From the NCBI GenBank assembly GCA_948616425.1, contig CAPGBJ010000063.1:1-15749 (forward strand): 15,749 nt of DNA, read 5' to 3'. Source of the DNA: an uncultured Oscillospiraceae bacterium. Lineage in GTDB: Bacteria > Bacillota > Clostridia > Oscillospirales > Oscillospiraceae. The notes beneath the pieces were generated by a model. It ran no database searches and was not told where the DNA came from. It saw only the letters and a list, made by a program, of their open reading frames with translations. The translations under genes were made by a program, and so were the position numbers. Of the stretch, positions 14,174-15,749 are shown piece by piece (the stretch's first letter is position 1; each line of letters opens with the position of its first letter).

Positions 14174-15676
14174 TCATTCGATTTTGCCGATAAAGCGGTA
14201 GAAGATTTCCACTTCCTGTTCCCGGCTTCCGTCCTCACTTTTGACCGCTTCATGGACAAGGATTTTTTCAATCAGCGTATTCAGAAGTTCAGCCGTCAAT
14301 TCTGTGGGATTGACATACTGTTTCATCAGACCTATCCACTTTTCAGCGTCAACCGCTGTCTGGGCGGCGGTCTCCATCGCTTCGTGAAGCCGTTCAATTT
14401 TTACGTCCAATTCTCGCTGTTCGCCCTGATACTTTTCGGACAGCATATTGAAATTGTATTCTGTAATGCGTCCGGCAGACCAGTCCTCATACATTTTTGC
14501 AAACAGGGTGTCTACTTCTGCTTTGCGCTTTTCCGCCTTTTTCAGTTCGGCTGTCTGCCGCTTCCTTGCAGTATTGCGTTCCTTGTCGCTGGCGTTAAGT
14601 AGCCGTTTCAGAAGTTTGTCCCCATCCTGCTGTGCCAGCACAGACCAGTATTGCAGACGGGAAAGGACATAGGCGTAAAGCACATCATAGCGGATATAGT
14701 GCATGGAACACTGGTGCAATCCTTGCCCGTACTTGCTACAATGGTAGTGGGCATAGGGATTTTTGTTCTGGCTGTTCATACCATAGGCCAGCGACCAGCC
14801 GCAGTCCGCACATTTTACCAGCCCGGAAAATATCTGTGTTGTGCCGTTCTTCTGCCGTCTGCGCCTGTTGCAAATCTGCTCCTGTACTTGACGGAACACA
14901 TCTTCGGAAATAATCGCTTCGTGGGTGTTCTCCACACGATACCATTCCTCTTTTGGCTTGCGTACTTTCTTCTTGTTTTTGAATGAAATGTTGGTCTGCT
15001 TATTGTGGACGCTGTGTCCGATATAGGTTTCCTCTTTCAGAATACTTTTCACCTGCGCTATCGTCCACGCATAGGCTTTTTCCTCCGGCGCTCCGGCATA
15101 GATATTTGCGAAAGTGCCGTATCTCTGGAAATTCAGCCAGCCGGGAGTAGGTACTTTTTCTTCGACCAAAATCCGTGTAATGCTGGCGGCTCCCCGGCCA
15201 TGAACGGCAAGGTCAAAAATCTTTTCGATAATCCACCTTGTTTCCGGGTCAATCAGAAGATGGCCTTTCTTATCTGGGTCTTTGACATAGCCAAGCGGAG
15301 CATAGGCTCCATAGTGTGCGCCATTTGCGAACCGTGTCCGCATGGCCGCCTTTACCTTTTTGCTGGTCTGGCGGGCGTGCATTTCATTCAGAATGTTGAG
15401 GAATGGGGCAAGCTCATTCTCTCCGTTGATGGTGTCCACATTGTCATTGACAGCGATATAGCGGACGCCTTTGCTGGGAAAGTAGATTTCCGTGTACTGG
15501 CCGGTCAGAATGTAGTTTCTGCCTAAGCGGGATAAATCCTTCGTAACAACGCAGTTGATTTTCCCGTCCTCAATGTCATCAATCATTCTCTGAAAATCCG
15601 GCCTGTCAAAAGCTGACGTTAGATAACGATACTTTTGAAAACACTGGAAAATCAAGGTTTTTCGAGCGACGGACAA
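14174..15676 (-). pseudogene. Large serine recombinase (TnpX/TndX-like), 5'-truncated
   Basis: Large serine recombinases excise and integrate conjugative or mobilisable elements. From FDRPDFQRMIDDIEDGKI (about 15610 downward) the protein matches this family: TKDLSRLGRNY and NDNVDTINGENE belong to the catalytic domain, followed by the recombinase domain. A zinc ribbon (CADCG ... HCSKYGQGLHQC), a long Lys/Glu-rich coiled coil and a DUF4368-like end (LIEKILVHEAVKS ... IFYRFIGKIE) complete it. What should precede, roughly the first 60 residues with the catalytic serine (YxRxS type) and the DDGxSGT segment, is absent from all three - strand frames to the window edge. The frame is open to a TTG at 15676, but those first residues look unrelated. 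Codon use and base composition are less GC-rich than leuS, suggesting transfer. It is probably inactive. Confidence 0.8.
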
Positions 15677-15749
15677 GCAGGGTATTGTACTAAAAACTGA
15701 ATACGACGCAGAAGCGGCGTTTCTTACTCTCTACATGGGAGAACAGGAA
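15639..15749 (+). pseudogene. Fragment of an unidentified + strand coding region at the window edge
   Basis: One + strand frame is open from just after stops at 15624 and 15636 to the right edge (37 codons) and reads like protein: FRATDKQGIVLKTEYDAEAA is followed by FLTLYMGEQE. No usable start codon lies in its first part; the only ATG is near 15735. It sits head to head with the truncated recombinase and begins where recombinase homology stops. It may be the remainder of an accessory gene of the same element that lost its 5' end. I do not recognise the family, and the length is too short for certainty. Confidence 0.35.

Noticed and set aside
1..15749. CRISPR array, tRNA or rRNA genes, insertion-sequence transposase
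   Set aside because: No spaced direct repeats, cloverleaf sequences, rRNA segments or DDE transposase motifs were seen on either strand.

Overview
This window is a stretch of ordinary Gram-positive chromosome with a broken mobile-element gene at its right end. The organism is most likely a Clostridia member, probably Oscillospiraceae (Flavonifractor/Lawsonibacter-like gut bacteria). The evidence is the gene order priA-def-fmt-...-rsmB-rlmN-stp-prkC-rsgA, the PASTA-type kinase PrkC with its phosphatase, a bS21 gene, a ThiI without a rhodanese domain, strong AGGAGG-type ribosome binding sites and GC-rich codon use. The family assignment is an inference; no search was run.

Positions 1-9704 (+ strand) form one dense gene cluster. 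It holds the 3' part of priA (replication restart helicase), def and fmt (N-terminal formylation and deformylation), an unrecognised 122-residue gene, rsmB and rlmN (rRNA/tRNA methylation), stp and prkC (PP2C phosphatase and membrane Ser/Thr kinase), and rsgA (30S-maturation GTPase). Several junctions overlap by four bases (def/fmt, rsmB/rlmN, prkC/rsgA), so translational coupling is likely. thiI (tRNA 4-thiouridine synthesis) follows at 9759 after a GC-rich hairpin. A strong bidirectional terminator at 10925-10962 closes this side. The theme is translation: initiator formylation, ribosome maturation, RNA modification, plus the PrkC/Stp signalling pair.

Positions 10961-13898 (- strand) carry rpsU (bS21) and leuS, convergent with thiI. 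rpsU has a textbook sigma-A promoter (TTGACA, 17 bp, TATAAT). leuS starts at a TTG codon and has its own promoter candidate at 14036-14064; I found no T-box in its leader.

Positions 14174-15749 hold a large serine recombinase (TnpX/TndX-like, with zinc ribbon and DUF4368-like C-terminus) reading toward leuS. It has lost the N-terminal piece with the catalytic serine. Where its homology stops (about 15610), a plausible + strand reading frame begins (15639 to the window edge), so two head-to-head genes seem to have lost their 5' ends.

No unmistakable new system is present. The most interesting signal is a pair of 41-base palindromic elements (1432-1472 and 3422-3462) in the gaps before def and rsmB. 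They differ at six positions: two compensatory base-pair changes plus the two loop bases. This suggests a dispersed element whose hairpin is conserved. No gene-free stretch exceeds 300 bases; the longest are 13899-14173 and 11144-11396, both described below.
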